From Neisseriaceae bacterium (lineage in GTDB: Bacteria; Pseudomonadota; Gammaproteobacteria; Burkholderiales; Neisseriaceae), in the NCBI GenBank assembly GCA_017458185.1, contig JAFTFY010000031.1:1-64000 (forward strand): DNA of 64,000 bases, in the 5' to 3' direction. Position 1 is the first letter of the stretch. The number at the start of each line of letters is the position of its first letter. The notes below the pieces were generated by a model, which worked only from the letters and a program-made list of their open reading frames with translations, did no database searches and had not been told where the DNA came from. Positions 52,694 to 60,675 of the stretch are shown piece by piece. The translations under genes were made by a program, and so were the position numbers.

Positions 52694-54409
52694 TTAACTA
52701 CGATATTTCAGGCAGCCTGAAAGTAGTGGCAAAATTTCGGATAAAGCAATTTTTTCTGCCGTATCGCTGCTGCGTTTTTGGTATTCAACCACGCCGTCTT
52801 TTAAGCCCCTGTCGCCCACAACAATGCGGTGCGGAATGCCCAACAATTCGGAATCTGCCAAAAGCACGCCTGCGCGTTCGTCTCGGTCGTCTAACAGCAC
52901 TTCTACGCCTGCATGAGTTAAGTCGGCGTATAGTTTATCGGCGGCGGCTTTAACGGTTTCCGATTTATGGTAATTCATCGGCACAATCACTGCTGTAAAG
53001 GGTGCCATAGCGTCTGTCCAGATAATGCCTTTGTCGTCATTGTTCTGCTCAATCGCAGCGGCGACAATGCGAGTTATGCCTATGCCGTAACAGCCCATTT
53101 CCACAGTGCTTAATTGTCCGTCCTTGTCGGACACGGCAACATTTAAGGCTTGCGAATATTTTTGCCGCAACTGAAAAATATGTCCCACTTCAATGCCACG
53201 CACGAGTTTCAGGGAGCCTTTGCCGTCAGGAGACGCATCATTTTCAACCACATTGCGTAAATCCACAAATATGGGTTCCGAGCAATCGCGTCCAAAATTA
53301 AAGCCTGTGTAGTGGTAGTCGTTGTCATTTGCCCCTGTAATCCAGTCGGCGGCTTTTTCCACAGCATAATCAGCATAAACCTTGCCTGAAAAACCCACAG
53401 CACCCAAAGAGCCGCCGTCTGCACCAAATGCCGTGCGAATAGCGTCTGCACTGGCAAACGATAAGGGCGATTTCACGCCTGCTAATTTTTCCGCTTTCAC
53501 TTCGTTTAATTCATGGTCGCCACGCAACAGCAACAATATCGGCTGTTCGTCTTCGCCTTCAACCACAACCGATTTCAGCGTTTTTTCAATCGGCACATTC
53601 AAAAACGCCACAAGTTCATCAATGGTTTTCACATTTGGCGTGGCAATTTTTTGTAAATCTTGGGCGGGCGTGGCTCGTTCGCCTGTTAAAGGCAGGGTTT
53701 CGGCTAATTCAATATTTGCCGCATAATCCGAAGTTTCGCAATACGCAATCACATCTTCGCCTGATTCAGCCAACACTTGAAATTCATGCGAGCCTGTACC
53801 GCCGATCGAACCCGTATCCGCCGCCACAGGGCGAAATTTTAAGCCCAAGCGATTGAAAATATTACAATAAGCGTCATACATTTTTGCATAAGTTTCTTGT
53901 AAAGACGCAAAATCCAAATGGAAAGAATAAGCGTCTTTCATCACAAATTCACGCGAACGCATCACGCCAAAGCGTGGGCGAATTTCATCACGAAACTTGG
54001 TTTGAATTTGATAAAAATTCACAGGCAACTGGCGATAACTTTTAATTTCATTGCGCGCAATTTCGGAAATAATTTCTTCGTGTGTGGGACCCAAACAAAA
54101 ATCGCGGTCGTGGCGGTCTTGCAAACGCAGCAACTCCTTGCCATAAAATTCCCAACGCCCTGACTCCTGCCACAATTCCGCAGGTTGCACCACAGGCATT
54201 AACAATTCCACCGCCCCTGCACGGTTCATTTCTTCACGCACAATGGCTTCCACCTTACGCACCACACGCAAGCCCATCGGCAACCACGCATACAAACCAG
54301 ACGCAATACGGCGAATTAAGCCTGCACGCAACATTAAACGATGACTTGCCAACTCCGCTTCCGCAGGGGCTTCTTTTAGGGTCGAAATAAAAAATTGAGA
54401 AGATTTCAT
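52694..54409 (-). CDS. proS: Prolyl-tRNA synthetase
   Basis: A 571-residue class II synthetase, bacterial type with the editing (INS) domain. Motif 1 region [23 protein letters not shown] (about 26-48), motif 2 [26 protein letters not shown] (about 138-163) and motif 3 [16 protein letters not shown] (about 440-455) are seen. The INS domain lies at about 225-400. The ATG at 54409 gives [19 protein letters not shown]. The C terminus SGCLKYRS is encoded by a DUS. Confidence 0.96.
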   Translation of the reverse strand: MKSSQFFISTLKEAPAEAELASHRLMLRAGLIRRIASGLYAWLPMGLRVVRKVEAIVREEMNRAGAVELLMPVVQPAELWQESGRWEFYGKELLRLQDRHDRDFCLGPTHEEIISEIARNEIKSYRQLPVNFYQIQTKFRDEIRPRFGVMRSREFVMKDAYSFHLDFASLQETYAKMYDAYCNIFNRLGLKFRPVAADTGSIGGTGSHEFQVLAESGEDVIAYCETSDYAANIELAETLPLTGERATPAQDLQKIATPNVKTIDELVAFLNVPIEKTLKSVVVEGEDEQPILLLLRGDHELNEVKAEKLAGVKSPLSFASADAIRTAFGADGGSLGAVGFSGKVYADYAVEKAADWITGANDNDYHYTGFNFGRDCSEPIFVDLRNVVENDASPDGKGSLKLVRGIEVGHIFQLRQKYSQALNVAVSDKDGQLSTVEMGCYGIGITRIVAAAIEQNNDDKGIIWTDAMAPFTAVIVPMNYHKSETVKAAADKLYADLTHAGVEVLLDDRDERAGVLLADSELLGIPHRIVVGDRGLKDGVVEYQKRSSDTAEKIALSEILPLLSGCLKYRS

Positions 54410-54889
54410 AATTGTTTGAAAGCGTAAAAATAAAACCATTTATTTTACTCTTTTTCAGGCTGCCTGAAAGGTTGATTTGAATGGTAGGAAGCGTCAAAAT
54501 TTTTCTCAATCATATATGATTGAGTACTGTGCTTGACAGCACAGTACTGTAATATAAACATTACTGCCGAACCATAGGGCGTAAGCCCACAAGGCAAAGC
54601 CACACTATGTTTGGTCGTGCGTTGTGTTACAGATTGTCAAATAAATTCAATAAAAACAGATAGTTGCCTACGATAGTATAGATAATATGCAGGACGCGGT
54701 AAGTGTTTGAATAATATTGAAATTATGCGACAACAGGGAAACCATAGTCATAAGTTGTTTATAAGTTATCATCCTTTCTTATTGTCATTTGGAAAAAGCA
54801 GGCGGTTATTTTTTAATAACCCCTGCTAACTTTCCATAAATGGTTTCTTTTTTTAAGTTTGAGGAAAAAATAAATTTAAGGATTTCAAA
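54410..54889. promoter_or_regulatory. Long structured region between proS and the first microprotein gene
   Basis: Holds a DUS (about 54456), two back-to-back palindromes (CTCAATCATATATGATTGAG at 54505-54524 and AGTACTGTGC-ttgaca-GCACAGTACT at 54523-54548), about 240 bases without features, and a hairpin AGCAGG-c-GGTTATT-tttt-AATAACC-CCTGCT (54797-54827) followed by CCATAAATGG and a T-rich run. It could encode a non-coding RNA or long leader. Confidence 0.5.
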
Positions 54890-54970
54890 ATGTCTGAAAA
54901 AAGTTTTGTCCAATTTGCCGTAATTAGCGTTGCAGCATTATTGTCGGTATTAGCGTCTGTATTATGGTAA
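54890..54970 (+). CDS. 26-residue membrane microprotein, copy 1
   Basis: A very short reading frame (MSEKSFVQFAVISVAALL then SVLASVLW) with the ribosome-binding site AAGGAT 8 bases upstream. It has its own terminator (55057-55086). The peptide is a single hydrophobic helix with a short polar N terminus. It shares ALLSVLA with the 30-residue peptide encoded 220 bases downstream. The family is unknown to me. Options are a small subunit of a membrane complex or a type I toxin-like peptide. Confidence 0.6.
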   Translation: MSEKSFVQFAVISVAALLSVLASVLW

Positions 54971-55056
54971 CGACAAAAAATATCGACTTAATGGCATATG
55001 CCTATGTATGTGCGTATATCATTGTGTTATTAACTTGTTAAATATTTTAATGGATC

Positions 55057-55086
55057 AAAGACGGTATTAAAAAACCGTCTTTTTTA
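55057..55086 (+). terminator. Terminator of microprotein gene 1
   Basis: AAAGACGG / CCGTCTTT stem with a ten-base loop and T run. Confidence 0.8.
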
Positions 55087-55122
55087 TTGTTCAGGCAGCC
55101 TGAAAAATATTTGATTTTTTAT

Positions 55123-55150
55123 TTGACAAGATATTCAATTATTATATAAT
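55123..55150 (+). promoter_or_regulatory. Near-consensus sigma-70 promoter of microprotein gene 2
   Basis: TTGACA (55123-55128), 16-base spacer, TATAAT (55145-55150). Both hexamers are perfect. It points at the 30-residue gene at 55191. Confidence 0.82.
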
Positions 55151-55190
55151 ACACACCGCTTATTTAATTTCCCAAAAAGAAAGACGCACA

Positions 55191-55283
55191 ATGAATGATG
55201 ATTTTGCAGGAACTGCGGTTTTTGCTTCGGCAATTACAGGTGTATGTGCTTTATTATCTGTATTAGCCATTTGTTTTTTATAA
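55191..55283 (+). CDS. 30-residue membrane microprotein, copy 2
   Basis: A short reading frame (MNDDFAGTAVFASAITGV then CALLSVLAICFL) forming one hydrophobic helix after an acidic N terminus. It has a consensus promoter 41 bases upstream, the ribosome-binding site AAAGAAAG and its own terminator, so it is very probably expressed, and strongly. It is related to the peptide at 54890 by the shared ALLSVLA core. Function unknown. Confidence 0.7.
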   Translation: MNDDFAGTAVFASAITGVCALLSVLAICFL

Positions 55284-55296
55284 ACAATCAGTTAAA

Positions 55297-55326
55297 AAAA
55301 GGACGGCATAAAAAACCGTCCTTTTG
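55297..55326 (+). terminator. Terminator of microprotein gene 2
   Basis: AAAAGGACGG / CCGTCCTTTT stem with nine-base loop. It faces the convergent alcohol dehydrogenase gene and may serve both. Confidence 0.8.
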
Positions 55327-55342
55327 CTTTATCCCAAAAATA

Positions 55343-56500
55343 TTATCTTGGTCCAAAGGCTTCGGCGAAAATGCCGATGATTTGCTCTTTGGTTGCCTGA
55401 ATAGGATTCGTTAAACCGCAGACATCTTTTAAGGCGTTAGTTGCCAAAGTGTCGAAGTCTTCGCGTTTGACACCTAATTCTTCTAATGATTTGGGAATGC
55501 CCACAATATCGGCTAATTTTTTAATCGCACCAATCACGCAACCGTTTTCTAATGCAGGATTGTTAGCAACTAATAATTTGCCGACTTCGTCCAAGCGTGC
55601 TTTGGCTTTGGCATCGCCTTGATTGAATTTTTCCACATGTGGCAATAACAAGGCATTGCATACGCCGTGTGGCAAGTCATAGAAACCGCCCAACTGGTGA
55701 GCCATCGCATGCACATAACCCAAAGACGCATTGTTAAACGCCATACCTGCCAAGAATTGTGCGTATGCCATTTGTTCGCGTGCTTCTTTGTTTTTGGGTT
55801 GTTCCACCGCAATCGGCAGATATTTGGCAATCAATTCAATCGCTTTGACGGCACAAGTATCGGTAATTGGTGTGGCAATCGTGGAAACATAGGCTTCAAT
55901 GGCGTGGGTTAATGCGTCCATACCTGTGGCGGCGGTTAAGCCTTTGGGCATACCTTCCATTAAGTCAGAATCGTTAATCGACAAGGTTGGGGTTACATGT
56001 TTATCAACAATCGCCATTTTCACATGACGGGTTTCATCGGTAATAATGGTGAAACGAGTCATTTCAGAAGCCGTACCTGCGGTGGTGTTAATGGCAACCA
56101 AAGTCATTTGCGGTTTGTTGGATTTATCCAAACCTTCATAATCTTCGATTTTGCCGCCGTTAGAAGCTACCAATGCGACACCTTTGGCACAATCGTGCGA
56201 AGAACCGCCACCCAAAGAGATAATAAAATCTGCCCCTGAATTTTTTAATTCAGCCAAGCCTGCATTTACATTACCTACGGTAGGATTGGGTTGTGCACCG
56301 CCAAAAGTGGCTGAATCAATACCTGCTTCTTTTAATTTTTTCGCAATTAACGGAGCACCAAATTCGGCGGTTGCCAAGAAGTTATCGGTAACAATTAAGG
56401 CTTTTTTGAAACCCAATCGTGCGATTTGTGTAATACCGTCATTCAACGCACCTGAACCGATTAAGTTGGTTACAGGCATAAAAAAAGATGAAACTGCCAT
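55343..56500 (-). CDS. Iron-containing alcohol dehydrogenase
   Basis: A 385-residue type III (iron-activated) NAD-dependent alcohol dehydrogenase. [14 protein letters not shown] (about 97-110) is the nucleotide-binding loop. The metal ligands are expected in [15 protein letters not shown] (about 192-206) and [29 protein letters not shown] (about 258-286). It is of the AdhB (Zymomonas)/FucO type. The substrate is likely a short primary alcohol or aldehyde. A Correia-like element lies 54 bases upstream of its start and could alter its expression. Confidence 0.93.
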   Translation of the reverse strand: MAVSSFFMPVTNLIGSGALNDGITQIARLGFKKALIVTDNFLATAEFGAPLIAKKLKEAGIDSATFGGAQPNPTVGNVNAGLAELKNSGADFIISLGGGSSHDCAKGVALVASNGGKIEDYEGLDKSNKPQMTLVAINTTAGTASEMTRFTIITDETRHVKMAIVDKHVTPTLSINDSDLMEGMPKGLTAATGMDALTHAIEAYVSTIATPITDTCAVKAIELIAKYLPIAVEQPKNKEAREQMAYAQFLAGMAFNNASLGYVHAMAHQLGGFYDLPHGVCNALLLPHVEKFNQGDAKAKARLDEVGKLLVANNPALENGCVIGAIKKLADIVGIPKSLEELGVKREDFDTLATNALKDVCGLTNPIQATKEQIIGIFAEAFGPR

Positions 56501-56553
56501 GTTTTTGTTCCTTCATTATTGGAAATAACAAAATATGTCGTCATTTCGTTGTA

Positions 56554-56661
56554 TATAGTCGATTGATAGCAAAATCTACCAGCGTTGGTTTGCCTTGCCG
56601 TATTATTTATACTGTCTGCGGCTTCAGAAGCCTTGGTATATTTTGCTCTGAATCGACTATA
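56554..56661. mobile_element. Correia-like element, copy B
   Basis: 108 bp with ends TATAGTCGATTgATAGCAAAA and TTTTGCTcTGAATCGACTATA around the core TTGCCTTGCCGTATTATTTA then TACTGTCTGCGGCTTC. Upstream of the iron alcohol dehydrogenase gene. Confidence 0.85.
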
Positions 56662-56744
56662 AAATGGCGACAAACCCAAGCAATTTAAAATTGCTATGTG
56701 GTGTATGGTACGCCTGTTGTCTTTTTTTTTCGTTGCTAAAAAGC

Positions 56745-56777
56745 AAAAAAAGGACGAATTTATTTTCGTCCTTTTTT
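56745..56777 (-). terminator. Terminator of the glutathione transferase gene
   Basis: AAAAAAGGACGAA-tttat-TTTCGTCCTTTTTT; good on either strand and 20 bases past the minus-strand stop. Confidence 0.85.
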
Positions 56778-56796
56778 GCGATAGGCATATCAGCGA

Positions 56797-57405
56797 TTAC
56801 AAGCCTTCGGCTTTTAAGGCTGCCTGAACGCCTGCGTCTTGGTTCATTGTGTTCATCAGAGCGGTTAAGTTGGTAAATGGGCTTAAATCAATGCCCACAC
56901 CCACAGCCCAACGCAAAATCACAAATAAATAAGCGTCCGCTACGGTTTTTACGCCTGCCAAGTATTGTTTACCTTGCAAGGCGTTATTCGCAATGCCTAA
57001 TAAACGCACAATTTTTTCGCGAGCGGTATTTTGCAGGGCAGGGTGTTCTTTTTCGTTATCAATAAAACGCATGGGAGCGAAAATCGGCACAAAGGCTTCG
57101 TGCAAATCGGCATTGCAAAACGCCAACCAACGCATCGCATTCGCACGCACTTGTTTATCGCTACCGCCCAATAACGCCGCTTGCGGAAATTTTTCGTCCA
57201 AATAGAACAAAATGGCGACATTTTGCGTTAAGACAAAATCGTCATCAACCAAGCACGGCACTGAACCCATAGGATTCAACGCCAAAAATTCAGGCTGCTT
57301 CAACGCTTCGCGTGCAACCGCTTCGGCATCATATTTTGCCCCAGTCCATTCCAAAGCAATATGGTCAGCCAAAGAGCAAGCACCTGGCATATAGTATAGT
57401 TTCAT
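56797..57405 (-). CDS. Glutathione S-transferase, beta class
   Basis: A 202-residue enzyme with the thioredoxin-like N domain (MKLYYMPGACSLADHIALEW, with the Cys10/Ser11 pair of beta-class GSTs). The glutathione-binding MGSVPCLVDDDFVLTQNVAILFYLDEKFP is at about 46-74. A helical C domain (about 85-200) completes it. It conjugates or reduces with glutathione in detoxification. Near its C terminus VQAALKAEGL reads through a near-DUS. Confidence 0.93.
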   Translation of the reverse strand: MKLYYMPGACSLADHIALEWTGAKYDAEAVAREALKQPEFLALNPMGSVPCLVDDDFVLTQNVAILFYLDEKFPQAALLGGSDKQVRANAMRWLAFCNADLHEAFVPIFAPMRFIDNEKEHPALQNTAREKIVRLLGIANNALQGKQYLAGVKTVADAYLFVILRWAVGVGIDLSPFTNLTALMNTMNQDAGVQAALKAEGL

Positions 57406-57479
57406 AGTGATAAACCTTTCATTGTGTGAATGTTAATAGAACGGATTTATTTTAGCATATTCTAAAATAAATACAAACC

Positions 57480-57775
57480 CTTTGTGGTGTTTGTTTTCAG
57501 GTAGCCTAAATTTAATCTTGTGTCATTGCGAGATTTTTTCGTAGAAAAAATCGTGGCAATCCAGTAAATGACAAAGTCATTTACAAAACGCCGTAGGCGT
57601 TTTTAACGACATTGCAAAAAGTCATTTAGGTTGCCTTTGTTGTAAAGGTAACAGTGCGTTACAACGCCTAATGGCGTTGCTTGAAAACCTGCGGTTTTCA
57701 AGTGGATTGCCACGATTTTTCCTGTGGAAAAATCTCGCAATGACACAGGTTTAAAGTTTAGGCTGCCTGAAAAGT
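57480..57775. repeat. TCATTGCGAG-type repeat with nested hairpins
   Basis: Outer arms TGTCATTGCGAG (57530) and CTCGCAATGACA (57734) enclose hairpins ATTTTTTC-gta-GAAAAAAT, GTAAATGAC-aaa-GTCATTTAC, AAAACGCC-gta-GGCGTTTT, CAACGCC-taa-TGGCGTTG, CTTGAAAACC-tgc-GGTTTTCAAG and GATTTTTC-ctgt-GGAAAAATC. It is bounded by DUS-like sites. No gene. Confidence 0.75.
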
Positions 57776-57882
57776 TATAGTCGTTTCATAGCAAAATCAT
57801 GCAGCGTAACGATAGCCTTGCCGTATTATTTATACTGTCTTCGGCTCGTTGCCTTGCCTGCTTTTGCTCTGAAACGACTATA
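57776..57882. mobile_element. Correia-like element, copy C
   Basis: 107 bp with ends TATAGTCGTTTCATAGCAAAA and TTTTGCTcTGAAACGACTATA. The core is nearly identical to copy A (CATGCAGCGT, CCTTGCCGTATTATTTATAC, TCTTCGGCTCGTTGCC). Confidence 0.85.
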
Positions 57883-57924
57883 TATTTTTAAAGCCCATTT
57901 TCCTTACGCAGGGAGATTGCTTTT

Positions 57925-58347
57925 TCAGGCAGCCTGAACGCTTAAATTTAAGTTTTTGCCCAACTGTCGCAATGCGGCGGCAATGGTGTCGATTTTTGTG
58001 GTGTGCGATAAATTCACAATACGCGTTACTTCTTGTGGCTTAATCAACATACGGCGAGCCAACTCGGCATTACTGACTTTCTGTGCCAACATTTCGTTTA
58101 ATAACAACACTTTGGCAAACACGCTGGTAGGCAGTTCTATCATCACTTCGCCGTCTTGCGGTGCGGACGGCATAGGCACAGGGCGTTGGTCTTCAAAGTA
58201 GAAATCCATTGATGATAGCAATACATCTTCCGCCATCATAATGGCTTCGGTTTTATCATCGCCTTGTGTGATGGCTTCGGGAATATCGCGAAATGTAACC
58301 ACAAAGCCGCCGTCAGGGTCGGGGGTGAAAGTTGCTGGATAAAACAT
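57925..58347 (-). CDS. hicB: HicB-family antitoxin
   Basis: A 140-residue antitoxin. The N-terminal partly degraded RNase-H-like fold (MFYPATFTPDPDGGFVVTFRDIPEAITQGDDKTEA) binds HicA. The C-terminal part (QKVSNAELARRMLIKPQEVTRIVNLSHTTKIDTIAAALRQLG, about 93-134) is a helix-turn-helix for operator binding. The final residues VQAA and the stop are provided by a DUS. It lies 12 bases after hicA. Confidence 0.92.
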   Translation of the reverse strand: MFYPATFTPDPDGGFVVTFRDIPEAITQGDDKTEAIMMAEDVLLSSMDFYFEDQRPVPMPSAPQDGEVMIELPTSVFAKVLLLNEMLAQKVSNAELARRMLIKPQEVTRIVNLSHTTKIDTIAAALRQLGKNLNLSVQAA

Positions 58348-58359
58348 TGTTTTTACTCC

Positions 58360-58539
58360 TTATTTTTTTAATCCTAATTGTTTTTTAACCCCTTCAACCA
58401 AACCTGTTTTCAATTCAGCACTTGGGTGTCGGGGCAGGTGTGATTGTTTTCCATTGAGAAACAGTTTGATATGTTTTGCACCGTCTCGTATTTCTACGCC
58501 TTGCGAGCGTAGCCATTTTAAAAATTCACTTTGTTTCAT
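58360..58539 (-). CDS. hicA: HicA-family mRNA interferase toxin
   Basis: A 59-residue toxin (MKQSEFLKWLRSQGVEIRDG, then KHIKLFLNGKQSHLPRHPSA). It has the double-stranded RNA-binding-like fold of HicA. The usual catalytic His is in the LPRHPSAEL segment (His38). It is followed at once by hicB, the standard toxin-first order. Confidence 0.93.
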   Translation of the reverse strand: MKQSEFLKWLRSQGVEIRDGAKHIKLFLNGKQSHLPRHPSAELKTGLVEGVKKQLGLKK

Positions 58540-58621
58540 GTCGATTATAATATAAACAAAAATGTTTAGGTTAATTGATTTTCAGGTTGCCTGAAAATAA
58601 TTCAGGCAGCCTGAAAAGGTG

Positions 58622-59092
58622 TTAAAACGGAATATCATCATCGCCCAAATCATTCACAGGCGGGGGATTGTTGTTTGTGGGGGCTTGTCCTGTGGGGGCG
58701 GCGGGGACGGGTTTGCTTGCCGATTCTTCGGGGAATGATGAATAGCCACTCATTGCTCCGCCTTCATTTTTGCCGCCCAACATTTTCATATCATCGCACA
58801 CAATGTCGTAAGCAATGCGTTCCACGCCGTCTTTGCCCGTGTATTTGCGGCTGGAAATTTTGCCCGATAAATAGACTAAACTGCCTTTTTTTAGCCATTG
58901 TTGGCAGATTTCCGCTAACTTGCGATACACCACAATGTTGTGCCATTCGGTTCTTTGCTGGCGGTTGCCGTCTTTGTCTTTCCAGTTTTCGTCTGTGGCA
59001 AGTGAAAAGTTGCAAACGGGTTCGTTGTTGCTCATATAACGCGTTTCAGGGTCGCGACCTAATCTGCCGACCAAAATGACTTTGTTAATCAT
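58622..59092 (-). CDS. ssb: Single-stranded DNA-binding protein
   Basis: A 156-residue OB-fold protein protecting single-stranded DNA in replication, repair and transformation. MINKVILVGRLGRDPETRYMSNNEPVCNFSLATDENWKD and WLKKGSLVYLSGKISSRKY are the standard core. A flexible Pro/Asn-rich linker leads to the acidic tip DLGDDDIPF, which recruits partner proteins. Uptake-linked transformation makes it relevant to the many DUS, but that is general knowledge. Confidence 0.97.
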   Translation of the reverse strand: MINKVILVGRLGRDPETRYMSNNEPVCNFSLATDENWKDKDGNRQQRTEWHNIVVYRKLAEICQQWLKKGSLVYLSGKISSRKYTGKDGVERIAYDIVCDDMKMLGGKNEGGAMSGYSSFPEESASKPVPAAPTGQAPTNNNPPPVNDLGDDDIPF

Positions 59093-59585
59093 GGTGTCTG
59101 ATTCCTGTGAATTGAAAAGTGAATAAAAGAGTGATTTTACTGTTTTTTATAAAGCCCTGCAAAATTCTATTTTTCTACAATCGGAAACAATAATTTAAAC
59201 CTGCCGTAGGGTGGGCATTCTTGCCCACCGCAACGCCGTAAGGCGTTGATAACACAAAAAAATTATAGAAAATTAAATCATTTGTTGCCCCTATGGGACT
59301 AAATTTTTAATTTGATACGAGATAAGATATTTGTTTTTTTAAATTTCTCACGGAGACACGGAGAATATAAAAAATTCTAATAAATACAATAAGTTAAAAT
59401 TATTCTCCGTGTTCTCCGTGTCTTGGTGAGAGAAAATAATAAAAAATCGTTGTGAGAAACAAAAAATATCTTTTCAGGCAGCCTGAAAAATCGCGTTGGC
59501 AACAAGTTGCCCAGCCTACGCTTGCTTGCTATCAATAAAAACAAAAAACCTGCCTGAATAAGGCAGGTTTATCAAAATACGAGAT
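59093..59585. repeat. Intergenic repeat region
   Basis: Contains hairpins GGTGGGCA-ttct-TGCCCACC and CAACGCC-gta-AGGCGTTG (59212-59250), an inverted repeat related to that upstream of hrpA (59346-59433, arms TCTCACGGAGACACGGAGAATA), a DUS (about 59474), a GCAACAAGTTGCCCAGCCTA motif (59498-59517) and the terminator of the next gene. No gene is visible. Confidence 0.7.
59541..59570 (-). terminator. Terminator of the surface lipoprotein gene
   Basis: On the minus strand AAACCTGCCT-tattc-AGGCAGGTTT followed by TTTTGTTTTT. Confidence 0.82.
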
Positions 59586-60440
59586 TTAATCTCTATCTGC
59601 GGCAAAAGAACCAACCAAACCTTGATTTTTATCGTGGAAAGTTCCCCCAATACTTTCCGCATTCGGACCGAAGAATTTACCTTCGGTAGTTACATTGTTT
59701 TTACTACCAGCAAATTTATTGCCGTTAATTTTGGCGTAAATTTCTGTATCTTTATATGTGCCAGCATTATGTCCCCAATAATGCCCCACAGTGCCAGTCA
59801 ATTCTTTCTTACCAAAATCTGCCGTTAAATTAACATCGGCTTGAATAGCCCCAACATATTTCCCTTTGTTAATTTCGTTAATGTCATAAATTCCTGCACC
59901 ACCGTTCATAAAAGAAAGTGTACTGGGGTCATTTCGGCGTTGAAATCCGCTACGATAATGCACTACACCGCTTTTAGGCATAGACTCTTCTGGGGTTAAA
60001 TAACCCTGATAAAACACGCCAAAACCTTTGTACAGGTTAAAGGGATAGTCAGTATCACTTGGGTTAATCACATAACTACCCCAAGACGCGTATGACACAG
60101 AACCTTGGGAACCAGTTGCCAAATAATTTGTGAATACGGCATCTGCATCATAATCCACACCAGGTTTTCTATCTTTATTATTAAAATCACTGATAAGAAA
60201 TCTTTTACCATCAACCAGCAAAATATCAACATCATCAGATTTCTTGTATTTAGTTGTTGTGCCGTATTTCTCACCGACAAGCACAATATTACCGTCAATT
60301 TCTAAATTTGCAGTAGGTTTAGTGGGGGCATTCACTTGTACGCCATTGTTAATATCGCCACCACCGCCGCCGCCGCAAGCGGTTAAAGCCAACACAGAAA
60401 CGGCAGTGCTTACTGCCAACAATTTTGCATTTTTAATCAT
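59586..60440 (-). CDS. Surface lipoprotein with TbpB/fHbp-like C-terminal barrel (probable Slam substrate)
   Basis: A 284-residue lipoprotein. The signal peptide MIKNAKLLAVSTAVSVLALTAC ends in the lipobox LTAC, followed by a six-Gly linker (CGGGGGGD). The C-terminal half forms a beta-barrel-like domain ending KFFGPNAESIGGTFHDKNQGLVGSFAADRD. The GxFFGPNAxxxGG and GxFxA pattern is that of TbpB, fHbp and related Slam-exported lipoproteins. Its ligand is unknown and no TonB receptor or Slam gene is adjacent. GGAG precedes the ATG at 60440; an upstream ATG at 60515 is less likely. Confidence 0.85.
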   Translation of the reverse strand: MIKNAKLLAVSTAVSVLALTACGGGGGGDINNGVQVNAPTKPTANLEIDGNIVLVGEKYGTTTKYKKSDDVDILLVDGKRFLISDFNNKDRKPGVDYDADAVFTNYLATGSQGSVSYASWGSYVINPSDTDYPFNLYKGFGVFYQGYLTPEESMPKSGVVHYRSGFQRRNDPSTLSFMNGGAGIYDINEINKGKYVGAIQADVNLTADFGKKELTGTVGHYWGHNAGTYKDTEIYAKINGNKFAGSKNNVTTEGKFFGPNAESIGGTFHDKNQGLVGSFAADRD

Positions 60441-60544
60441 AAAAAATACTCCATAAAAAGGTTGAGCAAATTGATTTGTGAGTAAAAAAGTTTTCTTGTA
60501 AATGAGTTGTTGCACTGAATAATTGAATGTGCTAAAAATTTTTC

Positions 60545-60600
60545 GTACGGGCAGGCTTTGTCAAGCCTGCCCTTATAGAGTACTCTATAAGCAAACACTG
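60545..60600. repeat. Two-hairpin element, copy 2 of 2
   Basis: GTAC then GGGCAGGCTT-tgtc-AAGCCTGCCC, the palindrome CTTATAGAGTACTCTATAAG and GCAAACACTG. Confidence 0.7.
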
Positions 60601-60675
60601 GGGGACAAAGAAAAAAACGCCCTGCGGCGTGGGCGTTTAGCTTGGGTGTTTCAGGCAGCCTGAAAGGATTTTTAG

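Noticed and set aside
54991..55041. 16-codon frame MAYAYVCAYIIVLLTC after the first microprotein
   Set aside because: It is too short, without a clear ribosome-binding site; it may be chance, although it lies in the same predicted transcript.
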